A stretch of DNA of 64,000 nt from an uncultured Prevotellaceae bacterium (GCA_902789415.1 CADAOD010000002.1:40409-104408); one strand, 5' to 3'. Positions 26,182-38,005 are shown, numbered from the stretch's first letter. The notes: a model not told the origin generated them from the letters alone. A program made the numbers and translations.

Positions 26182-26256
26182 GGCAGAAAACAGTGTTTTC
26201 TAAGGCAGAAAATAACTTTCTCCTAAAAAGAAAACAAAATATTCGCTGGCAGAAAA
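26182..26256 (+). repeat. Iteron-like repeats with 22-bp period upstream of the VapE gene
   Basis: GGCAGAAAA occurs at 26182, 26204 and 26248. The missing position at 26226 keeps a degenerate AGAAAA (26229-26234). Each full copy is preceded or followed by GTTTTC, so the units are partly palindromic. The array ends about 45 bp before the VapE start codon. Confidence 0.65.
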
Positions 26257-26302
26257 CATCGTTTTCGGCCAGAGAAGACAAGAAAAAAAAACCAGTAAGC
26301 AT

Positions 26303-28126
26303 ATGAAACTAACATTTGTACTACGCAACAAAAAGAACGCCTTGAAGCTATCCACCAAAACCATCGAAAGCTTTATGGAACGTATCAAGACTGATACCAA
26401 AGATGGTGCCGTGGCACGTCGCCGACAGCAACTGGCCTTCGACGACTATATCGACAGCTACGATCGACAGTATCCCTCGCACCTGATTTACCCATCGGCC
26501 GAATTCGAGAAAGATGCCAACGACAACCTGCGCCTTAAGGCGTTTAATGGTGTGGTGGCACTAACTATCGACAATCTGTCCACACCCGATGATATCGAGG
26601 CCGTAAAGCAAGCCGCCCGCATACTGCACTACACGCTGGCAGCCTTTGTCGGACCATCGGGCCACGAGGTAATCATACTTGTAAAGATTACCAAAGCTGA
26701 TGGCAGCATGCCTGTAGATGAGGAGGACGCCACCAACCTGTGCCATCAGGGGCATCAGCTGGCCACAACCGTTTATCAGGGATTGCTACCCAAGCCTATC
26801 CGTCAGGAGGTAGTTACGGTACGTAGCACATTCCGCATGCCGCTTGATGCCGCACCCTATTACAACCCCAAGGCTCTGGCACTGCCCATTAGCGAAAAGC
26901 CCATGCCCCAGCAACCCGGCCCAACCGAACAGATAGTCACAGAGCCAGACAACGACAAGAACTCGCAGGCCATCACACAGGCCACAGCCCGATTGATGGA
27001 TTATCTGAACACGCATTACCAGTTCCGTTACAACACCATCATGGGCTATACCGAGTATAAAGACCAGAGCTACAAGTATATGGACTGGACACCTGTTGAC
27101 GACCGCGTATTGAAAGGCATGACGATGAAAGTACGACTGGGCGGCATTGATGCCAGGGATAACGATGTGCGACGCTATGTACAGTCGGATATGATTCGCC
27201 CCTTTAACCCCATTGGCGATTACCTGTGGGAGCAGTACGACAAATGGGATGGCAAGGACCACATACGCCAGCTGGCCCGCACTGTGCCCACCAACAACCC
27301 GCATTGGGCCGACTGGTTCTACACCTGGTTCCTGGGCATGGTTCGCCAGTGGCAGGTAACCAACATGGCCATGTATGGCAATCAGGCCGTACCCCTGTTG
27401 ATATCGGCACAGGGCTGGAACAAAACTACCTTCTGCGAACAGCTGTTGCCACCCGAGTTGCGCTGGGGATACACGGGCAATCTGCAGATGGACGACAAGC
27501 GCCAGGTACTTAACCAGATGGCACAGATGCTGTTGATAAATTTGGATGAGTTCAACCAGATATCGCCTCGCATCCAGCAGGGATTCCTAAAGAACATCAT
27601 CACCCTGTCGAGTGTAAAAATCAAGCGCCCCTATGGTCGCCATGTCGAGGATTTTCCACGTCGAGCCTCGTTCATCGCCACCACCAACCAGGCCGATGTG
27701 CTGGCCGATCCATCAGGCAGTCGCCGATTCTTGGGAGTGGAGCTTACAGGTCCCATCGACGTGAGCACACCACCCAACTACGAGCAGCTGTATGCCCAGG
27801 CCATGCGTGCCCTGTATCAGCATCAGCCCTACTACTTCAGTCAGCAGGAAACCAAGGTGATAGCTGAGTCGAATCGTAAGTTCAGTGTAAAGAGTGCTGC
27901 CGATCAGTTCTTTTTTGATTATTTCGAGCCTGCCACCAGCACCACAGATGGCGAATGGGTGAGTGCCTCGGCCATTTTTGGCTATCTAAAGCAGAAAGTT
28001 GGTGTAAGTTTACTAAAACCAGCCAGCATTTCGGGCTTCGGACGTATGCTTTCAAACATGCCAGAGCTACAAAAACGCTTCACAAAGTACGGTTCGGAGT
28101 ACCTTGTAAAGCGCAAAAAGCCCTAA
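26303..28126 (+). CDS. VapE-type primase/helicase-like protein with BT4734-like N-terminus and DUF3874-like C-terminus
   Basis: 607 residues. The N-terminal part (about 1-190) resembles the BT4734/BF3469 domain, a primase-like region (PSAEFEKDANDNLRLKAFNGVVALTIDNL, AFVGPSGHEVIILVKI). The middle (about 220-510) is a VapE P-loop ATPase: LLISAQGWNKTTFCEQLLP as a Walker A-like loop (AQGWNKTT in place of GxxGxGKS), LLINLDEFNQI as Walker B, and RASFIATTNQADVLADPSGSRRFLGVEL as sensor region. The C-terminal part (about 515-607) looks like DUF3874, a winged-helix domain. VapE proteins occur in phage satellites and integrative elements, where some work as replication helicases. Here the gene lies between long inverted repeats and downstream of iteron-like repeats. 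No integrase is present. Confidence 0.8.
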   Translation: MKLTFVLRNKKNALKLSTKTIESFMERIKTDTKDGAVARRRQQLAFDDYIDSYDRQYPSHLIYPSAEFEKDANDNLRLKAFNGVVALTIDNLSTPDDIEAVKQAARILHYTLAAFVGPSGHEVIILVKITKADGSMPVDEEDATNLCHQGHQLATTVYQGLLPKPIRQEVVTVRSTFRMPLDAAPYYNPKALALPISEKPMPQQPGPTEQIVTEPDNDKNSQAITQATARLMDYLNTHYQFRYNTIMGYTEYKDQSYKYMDWTPVDDRVLKGMTMKVRLGGIDARDNDVRRYVQSDMIRPFNPIGDYLWEQYDKWDGKDHIRQLARTVPTNNPHWADWFYTWFLGMVRQWQVTNMAMYGNQAVPLLISAQGWNKTTFCEQLLPPELRWGYTGNLQMDDKRQVLNQMAQMLLINLDEFNQISPRIQQGFLKNIITLSSVKIKRPYGRHVEDFPRRASFIATTNQADVLADPSGSRRFLGVELTGPIDVSTPPNYEQLYAQAMRALYQHQPYYFSQQETKVIAESNRKFSVKSAADQFFFDYFEPATSTTDGEWVSASAIFGYLKQKVGVSLLKPASISGFGRMLSNMPELQKRFTKYGSEYLVKRKKP

Positions 28127-28133
28127 ACGCCCC

Positions 28134-28227
28134 ATTATCTACCACCCACCACCCATCTACCACCACCCCGCAAACCTGCATAAACACAGGAATCCCAGCA
28201 GGTTGGTGGTAGAGTGATAGATAATTC
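28134..28227 (-). repeat. Right 94-bp inverted repeat of the VapE element
   Basis: Reverse-complement partner of 25463-25556 with the same length and the same 51 + 19 + 24 block structure. It begins 8 bp after the VapE stop. A partial direct copy of its inner block lies at 29905-29943. The 28127-28401 stretch holds this repeat and the hip control region. Confidence 0.85.
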
Positions 28228-28296
28228 TTAAAAAGCAATCCAAAATTCAAGTACTGGTAGAACATACATAAGGCTACACCGAATTAGCCCCTATCA

Positions 28297-28396
28297 GGTA
28301 TAAAATAGATAAATAACGTTAATTTTATACCCTTTCGGAGCTATTTTCTTGCTTATTACAAGAAATATGCCTAAATTGCGCCCGATAAGGTATAAT
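28297..28396 (+). promoter_or_regulatory. Probable autoregulatory operator of the hip operon
   Basis: GGTATAAAAT (28297-28306) and its perfect reverse complement ATTTTATACC (28322-28331) are 15 bp apart, and GGTATAAT recurs at 28389-28396 just before the start codon. A second inverted repeat, TTTCTTG/CAAGAAA, lies at 28345-28365. HipB-type antitoxins usually bind such palindromes. Confidence 0.6.
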
Positions 28397-28401
28397 TAGG
28401 T

Positions 28402-28617
28402 ATGACAGAGACATTAATTTCTACCACCATCAAGCAGCTACGCAAGGAATATCATCTTACGCAACAAGATCTCGCTTATAAATCGGGCGTAGGCTTACGC
28501 TTTGTTCGAGAACTGGAGCAAGGTAAGCCTACCGTACGTATGGACAAGGTAAACCAAGTGCTCGAACTTTTTAACCTGCAGTTAGGGCCAGTACCCATTG
28601 AAAGGAGGACAGAATAA
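28402..28617 (+). CDS. hipB: HipB-like XRE-family helix-turn-helix antitoxin/repressor
   Basis: 71 residues. It has a complete XRE helix-turn-helix (IKQLRKEYHLTQQDLAYKSGVGLRFVRELEQGKPTVRMDKVNQVLELFNLQLG), close to the Y4mF/HipB type. It is the first gene of a tight three-gene operon; its TAA overlaps the next ATG (TAATG at 28615-28619). In HipBST systems HipB binds the operator and joins the complex, with a separate small protein giving much of the toxin inhibition. The palindromes upstream are probable binding sites. Confidence 0.85.
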   Translation: MTETLISTTIKQLRKEYHLTQQDLAYKSGVGLRFVRELEQGKPTVRMDKVNQVLELFNLQLGPVPIERRTE

Positions 28618-28952
28618 TGAGAAAAGGACAAGTACTATGTAATGGTATCGCAGCTGGCATCATCACTGAAGATGAGCATGGCTATACCTTTGTTTACAAC
28701 AAGGCTTATCTCAGTATGCCTGATGCCCAGCCTGTAAGTTTAACGCTCCCATTGCGACAGGAGCCATATACTAACAATGTTATGTTCTCGTTTTTCGACG
28801 GTCTGATACCAGAGGGATGGATGCTAAACATTGCTGAGCGGAACTGGAAAATTAATCGTCGCGACAGAATGGCATTATTACTTACATGCTGCAGAGACTG
28901 CATAGGGAATATCAGTATAATACCAATAGAAACAAAGGAGGAGCGTGTATGA
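28617..28952 (+). CDS. hipS: HipS-like small protein (HipA N-terminal subdomain)
   Basis: 111 residues matching only the N-terminal HipA subdomain: VLCNGIAAGIITEDEHGYTFVYNKAYL, PVSLTLPLRQEPY, and FFDGLIPEGWMLNIAERNWKINRRDRMALLLTCCRDCIGNISI. A strong Shine-Dalgarno (AAAGGAGG, 28601-28608) precedes the ATG. It overlaps the next gene by 4 bp (ATGA, 28949-28952). Size, order and content match HipS of the HipBST systems, where the separated N-subdomain protein neutralises the HipT kinase. It is not a truncated hipA, since the downstream kinase gene has its own start and ribosome site. Confidence 0.8.
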   Translation: MRKGQVLCNGIAAGIITEDEHGYTFVYNKAYLSMPDAQPVSLTLPLRQEPYTNNVMFSFFDGLIPEGWMLNIAERNWKINRRDRMALLLTCCRDCIGNISIIPIETKEERV

Positions 28953-29899
28953 AGAGATGTTTATGCTGCTATCAACCCCTAAATAAGGACGAGAAGGATT
29001 ACCACCCAAGATGCTCCAAACGTATATTCGGTCAGGCATCAGCCCCTGTATTGCCATACACCAGAAAGGATATTAACCAACTGGCACAAGTGGTAGTAGA
29101 AAGCAGAACCACTGTAACTGGCGTACAGGCTAAATTATCGATGGACTTGGAACACGATAACAACGGACGAGCCCAAAGGCTGACTATTGTTGGTGTGATG
29201 GGCCGATACATTCTGAAACCACAGACAGAACAATTTGAACACCTGCCTGAGATGGAAGACCTAACGATGCATCTGGCCGAAATAGCCCATATTACAACGG
29301 TGCCGCACGCCCTGATTCGCTTTCAAGATGGCGAACTAAACTACATCACCCGACGTATTGACCGCACTGATGATGGACGAAAACTCCCAATGGAAGATAT
29401 GTGTCAGCTTGGTGGCCGACTAACAGAACAGAAATATCAAGGTAGCTACGAGATGATAGCCAAGTTAATTAGCAAGTATTCGGGTGTGGCAAAACTAGAT
29501 CTTGTAAACTTCTGGGAACAGGTGGTATTCTCATGGATTGTGGGTAATGCCGACATGCACCTTAAGAACTTCTCGCTAATCAGCGAAAAGCAAGGAACAT
29601 ATGTCCTCACCCCAACCTACGACCAGGTATCTACAGCCATTGTAATGCCTGAAGATACCGACGAACTGGCATTGCCTCTTAATGGATTCCAAAAGAAGCT
29701 ACTATCAATGGATTTTGTGCAAGCGATGGAAAATACAGGGCTTACTACCCAGATGGCAAACCGCATTCTAAACCGTTTTGCGCCACTACAAGAAAAATGG
29801 AATGCATGTATTGACAGTTCCTTTATCTCAGAAAATCAGAAAACCCAATTAAAAGCACTTATCAACGAGCGTATCACAAGAATAAAGAATACGTTTTAG
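28949..29899 (+). CDS. hipT: HipT-like Ser/Thr kinase toxin (HipA C-terminal family)
   Basis: 316 residues from ATG 28949, chosen because of the ATGA overlap and the AGGAGG at 28936-28941; the open frame itself begins at 28886. The N-terminus carries a zinc-knuckle-like pattern (CLCCYQPLNKDEKDYHPRC). Kinase motifs follow: a Gly-rich loop VTGVQAKLSM (a Ser lies in it, as in HipT where loop serines are autophosphorylated), YILKP, the catalytic loop IVGNADMHLKNFSL, and the metal-binding LTPTYDQVST. HipA/HipT kinases phosphorylate an aminoacyl-tRNA synthetase (GltX for HipA, TrpS for E. coli HipT) and stop translation. The target here is unknown. It ends 5 bp before a partial copy of the VapE element repeat. 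Confidence 0.85.
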   Translation: MKRCLCCYQPLNKDEKDYHPRCSKRIFGQASAPVLPYTRKDINQLAQVVVESRTTVTGVQAKLSMDLEHDNNGRAQRLTIVGVMGRYILKPQTEQFEHLPEMEDLTMHLAEIAHITTVPHALIRFQDGELNYITRRIDRTDDGRKLPMEDMCQLGGRLTEQKYQGSYEMIAKLISKYSGVAKLDLVNFWEQVVFSWIVGNADMHLKNFSLISEKQGTYVLTPTYDQVSTAIVMPEDTDELALPLNGFQKKLLSMDFVQAMENTGLTTQMANRILNRFAPLQEKWNACIDSSFISENQKTQLKALINERITRIKNTF

Positions 29900-29904
29900 C
29901 AAAA

Positions 29905-29943
29905 CACCCATCTACCACCACCCTGCAAACCTGCATAAACACA
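29905..29943 (-). repeat. Third, partial copy of the VapE-element repeat
   Basis: About 39 bp, nearly identical (one difference seen) to the inner part of the right repeat around 28147-28186 and in the same orientation. It therefore brackets the hip operon with direct repeats. It sits between the hipT stop and the ATPase stop. Confidence 0.8.
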
Positions 29944-29946
29944 TCT

Positions 29947-31071
29947 TTATGCTTGACGGAGGAGCCACATGGCAAAGAATTTATCGTAAACCTCGTAAAC
30001 ACCAAGCGAAGTTGTCACAAAACTCTTTTCGAGCAGCCCCTTTATAGCAGACTGAACACTACTTGTTGACGGAAGATGCCAGCGACGAACAAAATCGGCC
30101 GACGTTAAGGCAGAAGCCTTACCTGCTTTACAGATAGCCACTAACAGCATCTTTTGTTTTGGTGGCAGTTGAAACAGCAATGATTGATAATTGAATTCGT
30201 TAGCTCGCAGAATATTATCTATAGCCACATCTATCATCTCCACCGTACAGGCAGATCCTGCAGACGTTAAAGAAAAAAGTTCGTTCATCACACGCTGTAC
30301 ATACCAGGTTATACCTTCAAAGCGCTCGTAAACCATCTGGAACACATCGGCAGGAAGCGATTTGCCTGCCTTCGAAAAATGCCCCTGAGCAAACTGGCAA
30401 TACTTATCCATTGAAATACAGCCAAGATTCATCATCGAAGCACTTTGGTAAAACGGACGTACCGGACTATTAAATATCTCGGCCATCATGGTACGTTGCG
30501 ACCCGGCAAAGATAAAATTTGCATTGCGACAATGTTGAATATGTGTTCGTAGAAGTGCCTCTGCATGACCATCAGGATAATTTGCAACCGACTGAAATTC
30601 ATCAATTGCAACAATACATGGTTTATCAGCCGATTCAATATAGTGGAAGATCTCCTCTAAAGTTGTTCTTGGCATCCTGATATCTCCAATCTCCACATTC
30701 CACGACGGATTTCCAGCAGGATCAAAAGAGATACCGCTACGCAAAGAAGACAAGAAGCCTGTAAACTTCTGCATAATCTGAGCACCTTTAGGCCGTAACG
30801 ATGCAAGCATTGCGCTACCCATCGCCATAACCATATCCTCCATATTCTTAGTTGCATAGATATCAATCAGAAACGTATAATAATTCTCCTGCACCTCCTT
30901 TAGATGGTATAAATTCTCTATCAGCCCCGTCTTACCTATTCGACGTGGAGCTATTAATGCAACATTATTTCCATTCTCTATTAATCGGAGCAGATGCTTC
31001 GTCTCGTCTTGACGATCACAGAAATACTCCTCCGACTCATATCCATACAGAATAAAAGGATTGTTTACCAT
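29947..31071 (-). CDS. AAA-type ATPase (archaeal-ATPase-like family)
   Basis: 374 residues. NPFILYGYESEEYFCDRQDE at the start is typical of this Bacteroidota group. Walker A is APRRIGKTGL (about residues 41-50), Walker B is CIVAIDEFQ, and a sensor-like NFIFAGSQRTMM follows. The last third is a winged-helix-like region (QLPPKQKMLLVAICKAGKAS, PSTSSVQSAIKGLLEKSFV) ending YDKFFAMWLLRQ. These ATPases are common, multicopy and of unclear role; links with mobile elements or defence have been suggested but are not established. It has its own -7 box (TATATTTG, 31089-31096). It is the last gene of the island, and its 3' end abuts the third repeat copy. Confidence 0.8.
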   Translation of the reverse strand: MVNNPFILYGYESEEYFCDRQDETKHLLRLIENGNNVALIAPRRIGKTGLIENLYHLKEVQENYYTFLIDIYATKNMEDMVMAMGSAMLASLRPKGAQIMQKFTGFLSSLRSGISFDPAGNPSWNVEIGDIRMPRTTLEEIFHYIESADKPCIVAIDEFQSVANYPDGHAEALLRTHIQHCRNANFIFAGSQRTMMAEIFNSPVRPFYQSASMMNLGCISMDKYCQFAQGHFSKAGKSLPADVFQMVYERFEGITWYVQRVMNELFSLTSAGSACTVEMIDVAIDNILRANEFNYQSLLFQLPPKQKMLLVAICKAGKASALTSADFVRRWHLPSTSSVQSAIKGLLEKSFVTTSLGVYEVYDKFFAMWLLRQA

Positions 31072-31088
31072 ACCATGCTTTTTTGTTG

Positions 31089-31096
31089 CAAATATA
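31089..31096 (-). promoter_or_regulatory. Promoter -7 box of the AAA ATPase gene
   Basis: Minus-strand TATATTTG fits TAnnTTTG, about 18 bp before the start codon. Confidence 0.45.
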
Positions 31097-31173
31097 ATTA
31101 TTATCTTTCAATTATCATACTATAATAATCATCTTATAATAATATTTAACGTAATAGTATAAAAAGGCATGCT

Positions 31174-35425
<4,252 letters not shown>

Positions 35426-35450
35426 TTATGTTTCAGTTTATTCTTGGGTG

Positions 35451-35538
35451 CAAAGGTACGTACTTTTCAGAAATTACCTTTTTCAATGAGTTACATTTAC
35501 TTTTGCAGACGTATCATCCTAACGTTACAAACACTTTT
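35451..35538 (-). promoter_or_regulatory. GH5 promoter with two HTCS-type operator copies
   Basis: Minus-strand -7 box TACCTTTG (35451-35458). GTTACATTTACTTTT (35490-35504) lies 31 bp upstream, and GTTACAAACACTTTT (35524-35538) is a second copy 34 bp further on. The second copy lies close to the divergent SpoIIE-like gene's promoter. Confidence 0.7.
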
Positions 35539-35548
35539 TTGCCTTGTT

Positions 35549-35581
35549 TTTGAGTTTATTTAAAATTCTTTTGTATCTTTG
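35549..35581 (+). promoter_or_regulatory. Promoter of the SpoIIE-like gene
   Basis: TTTG (35549-35552), 21-bp spacer, and -7 box TATCTTTG (35574-35581), 32 bp before the start codon. Confidence 0.6.
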
Positions 35582-35613
35582 CATCCAGAAACATCAATTA
35601 CTTGTGACCAAAT

Positions 35614-37881
35614 ATGAGACAGACAAGAATTTGGATATTACTGATGGTAATGGCAGGCGCGCTGATGGCGGCTTGTAACAGCGAGGAACAGAACGGACAG
35701 ATGAGTGCAGCCGACAAGTTGATTGAGTCGACCCAGAAGGCCCGTAACTACACCGAACTGATAAAGGTTGTAGACAGTTTGGAAAACCTAGGCAGTATCA
35801 CCCCCACCAAAGCATACTACTGGCGAGGCTATGCCTGGGACAAGATGAAGCGACAGCGCCTGGCCGAGTTTTACTGGAAAGCATCGCTTGATGCTGCCGA
35901 AAACACCACCAACAGCGACGATATGGCTTACTACGCCAAGTCGGCCAGTAGATTGGCAAACATGCTGTCAGTAAGAGGCGACTACCAAGAGGGATTGGAC
36001 CTCACCGTACCTGTAGCCAACAAACTGGAGGAACTGCATTGCGACAGTACCAGCGACTATCTGAATATACTTATATATATAGGTTGCTGTCAGGAAGGCT
36101 TGGGCACAGCCGATGGTAATAGCGACGGCTTTAACAAGGCCTACCAGCGCCACAAGGAGAACATAGAGACCTACCACAACGATGTGGTTTATAAAGATGG
36201 TATCACTGGTATCATTAATATTACCTATAATTATATATATGCCAAGAAATGGCAGGAGGCCCTGACATGGACCACCCGTTTTGGACAGATATTGAGCGAA
36301 TACGAGCAGCGCCTTGATGCCGACGCCAGTTTTATCGACCGTCAGCTGGCCCGCTATCATATCTACCAAGCCATTGCCCAGCAAGGCTTAGGCAATACCG
36401 ACGAAGCCATGAAGGCCTTCGAAAAGTTCCAGACTACCAATTATAGCAAAACGCCAAAAGGACGTATCGACGCCAACGATTACCTGACAACAGCCAACCG
36501 TTGGGACGAGGCCGCCGAGCACTACCGCAGTTTGGACGCCATGATGGGCGAGACACCCGAGAACTACTCGCTGGACAACATAGTAAGTCTGGTGCTGAAG
36601 AAATACCGCACCAACCTGCAGGCTGGTCGACGCGACTCGGCCATCCAGGTAGCACTGAATATCAGCAACTCATTAGGACAGGCCATCGCCAAGTCGAAGA
36701 AGATCGAGAAGGAAGAAGAGGCTGTGATTGTAAAGACCGTTGAGAAGATGACGGAGCAGGAAGCCCGCAAAAACCGCAAATACCAGTTTATGATTGCATT
36801 CGCCATTGCCATCGTCATCATCTGTCTGATAGCCTATGCACTCCTCCGTCGTCGTATCGCCCATCAGACGCAGGCTGCCTATGAGGACCTGAAGTACGAC
36901 TACGACCGTTTGGAGGCCGATACAGCCGTAAAAGAGCGCGAAGCTTCTGAAATACGCATCGCCCAGAACATACAGCATGTGATTGCCCCCAGACTGGTGC
37001 CCAAATATAAATCGTTCGACATGTGGAGCGCCGTTAAGAAAGGTCAGATGGAAGGCGGTGGCGTGATGGACTACTGCGTACGCGACGGCAAACTGTTCTT
37101 CTGTATCGGCGAATCGGCTGTAGAGGGTGTAAAAGCCTCGCTGTTCACCACTGTTATCAAAGCACAGTTCCGTACAGCAACCACCTTCGAGTCGCAACCC
37201 GACAAAATCATGATGGCCATCAACAATGCCTTGGCCCAAAAGGATAATCAGAGCATTAACGTACGCTTGTTTATTGGTGCGCTCGACATCTACAACGGCC
37301 AGCTGCGTTTCTGCAATGCCGGCCATACGGCACCTCTGTTGGTAAGCAACGAGCTGCACCACCTGCCCGTAGAGCAGAATGTAGCCATCGGCGAAGAACT
37401 TAACTACGCCTACGAGATACAGGAGATAACCATGCTGCCTGGCACCATGATATTCCTGAATACCGAAGGACTTATTAAGGTAAAGAACGCCGAACACCGC
37501 GTGTTTAACGAGAAACGTATGTTAGGCTCGGCCCTGCAGGCCATGAAACTCGATCCTCGTCCCAAACCATTTATCGAGAACATGCTGGACGCCGTACAGC
37601 GCTTTGCAGGCGACTTAGAGCAGCGCGACGATATGGCCCTGCTGGCTATCCGATTCAAGGGCGCCACCAAACTGGAGCAGAAAGCCGACGAAGAGTCTGA
37701 TATTGAGCCCGAGGTTGAAGAGCCCGCTGCCCCACAGCAGCCTGAGCCTACTATCGCTACCGAGCCCACACCAGAGCCACAGGTACAGATACTTGAAGAG
37801 CCACAGGTGTACGACGAGCCTGAGTTCTTTGATGAGCCCGATGTGATCATTGAGGATGCCGAGGCAACCGAGATCGAGTAG
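35614..37881 (+). CDS. TPR lipoprotein / transmembrane SpoIIE-like (PP2C) protein with degenerate metal site
   Basis: 755 residues. It begins with a lipoprotein-type signal (MAGALMAAC, Cys21), then a helical TPR region (about 30-350), one transmembrane helix (about 390-412, FMIAFAIAIVIICLIAYALL), a short coiled coil, a SpoIIE-type PP2C domain (about 440-670), and an acidic Pro/Glu-rich tail (about 680-755). The PP2C aspartates appear changed: the usual GGDFYD is GGGVMDY (about 481-487) and GDVSGKG is GESAVEG (about 499-505). The C-terminal QRDDMALLAI is kept. It may therefore be a pseudophosphatase with a signalling role. It is divergent from the GH5 gene and is followed by a strong terminator. 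Confidence 0.8.
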   Translation: MRQTRIWILLMVMAGALMAACNSEEQNGQMSAADKLIESTQKARNYTELIKVVDSLENLGSITPTKAYYWRGYAWDKMKRQRLAEFYWKASLDAAENTTNSDDMAYYAKSASRLANMLSVRGDYQEGLDLTVPVANKLEELHCDSTSDYLNILIYIGCCQEGLGTADGNSDGFNKAYQRHKENIETYHNDVVYKDGITGIINITYNYIYAKKWQEALTWTTRFGQILSEYEQRLDADASFIDRQLARYHIYQAIAQQGLGNTDEAMKAFEKFQTTNYSKTPKGRIDANDYLTTANRWDEAAEHYRSLDAMMGETPENYSLDNIVSLVLKKYRTNLQAGRRDSAIQVALNISNSLGQAIAKSKKIEKEEEAVIVKTVEKMTEQEARKNRKYQFMIAFAIAIVIICLIAYALLRRRIAHQTQAAYEDLKYDYDRLEADTAVKEREASEIRIAQNIQHVIAPRLVPKYKSFDMWSAVKKGQMEGGGVMDYCVRDGKLFFCIGESAVEGVKASLFTTVIKAQFRTATTFESQPDKIMMAINNALAQKDNQSINVRLFIGALDIYNGQLRFCNAGHTAPLLVSNELHHLPVEQNVAIGEELNYAYEIQEITMLPGTMIFLNTEGLIKVKNAEHRVFNEKRMLGSALQAMKLDPRPKPFIENMLDAVQRFAGDLEQRDDMALLAIRFKGATKLEQKADEESDIEPEVEEPAAPQQPEPTIATEPTPEPQVQILEEPQVYDEPEFFDEPDVIIEDAEATEIE

Positions 37882-37902
37882 CTTATCAGTTAACAATATC
37901 AA

Positions 37903-37949
37903 AACAAGCAGGTGCTGCGCCAACACGGTGCAGCACCTGCTTGTTTTTT
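37903..37949 (+). terminator. Rho-independent terminator after the SpoIIE-like gene
   Basis: A 16-bp stem (AACAAGCAGGTGCTGC with its reverse complement at 37930-37945) and a run of T residues, 21 bp after the stop codon. Confidence 0.9.
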
Positions 37950-38005
37950 AAAAAGTAACCGGAACTTTGCCAAATGTTACATTGCTGGACAATTTTACCA
38001 TTTTA

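Noticed and set aside
26182-26256. CRISPR array
   Set aside because: The repeat units are only 9 bp with 13-bp gaps, there are no spacers of normal length and no cas genes; iterons fit better.
27955-28212. Small open frame at the end of the VapE gene
   Set aside because: It overlaps VapE in another frame and runs into the right repeat.
28617-29899. A frameshifted single hipA gene
   Set aside because: The small and large parts each have their own start codon and Shine-Dalgarno site, and order and sizes match HipBST.
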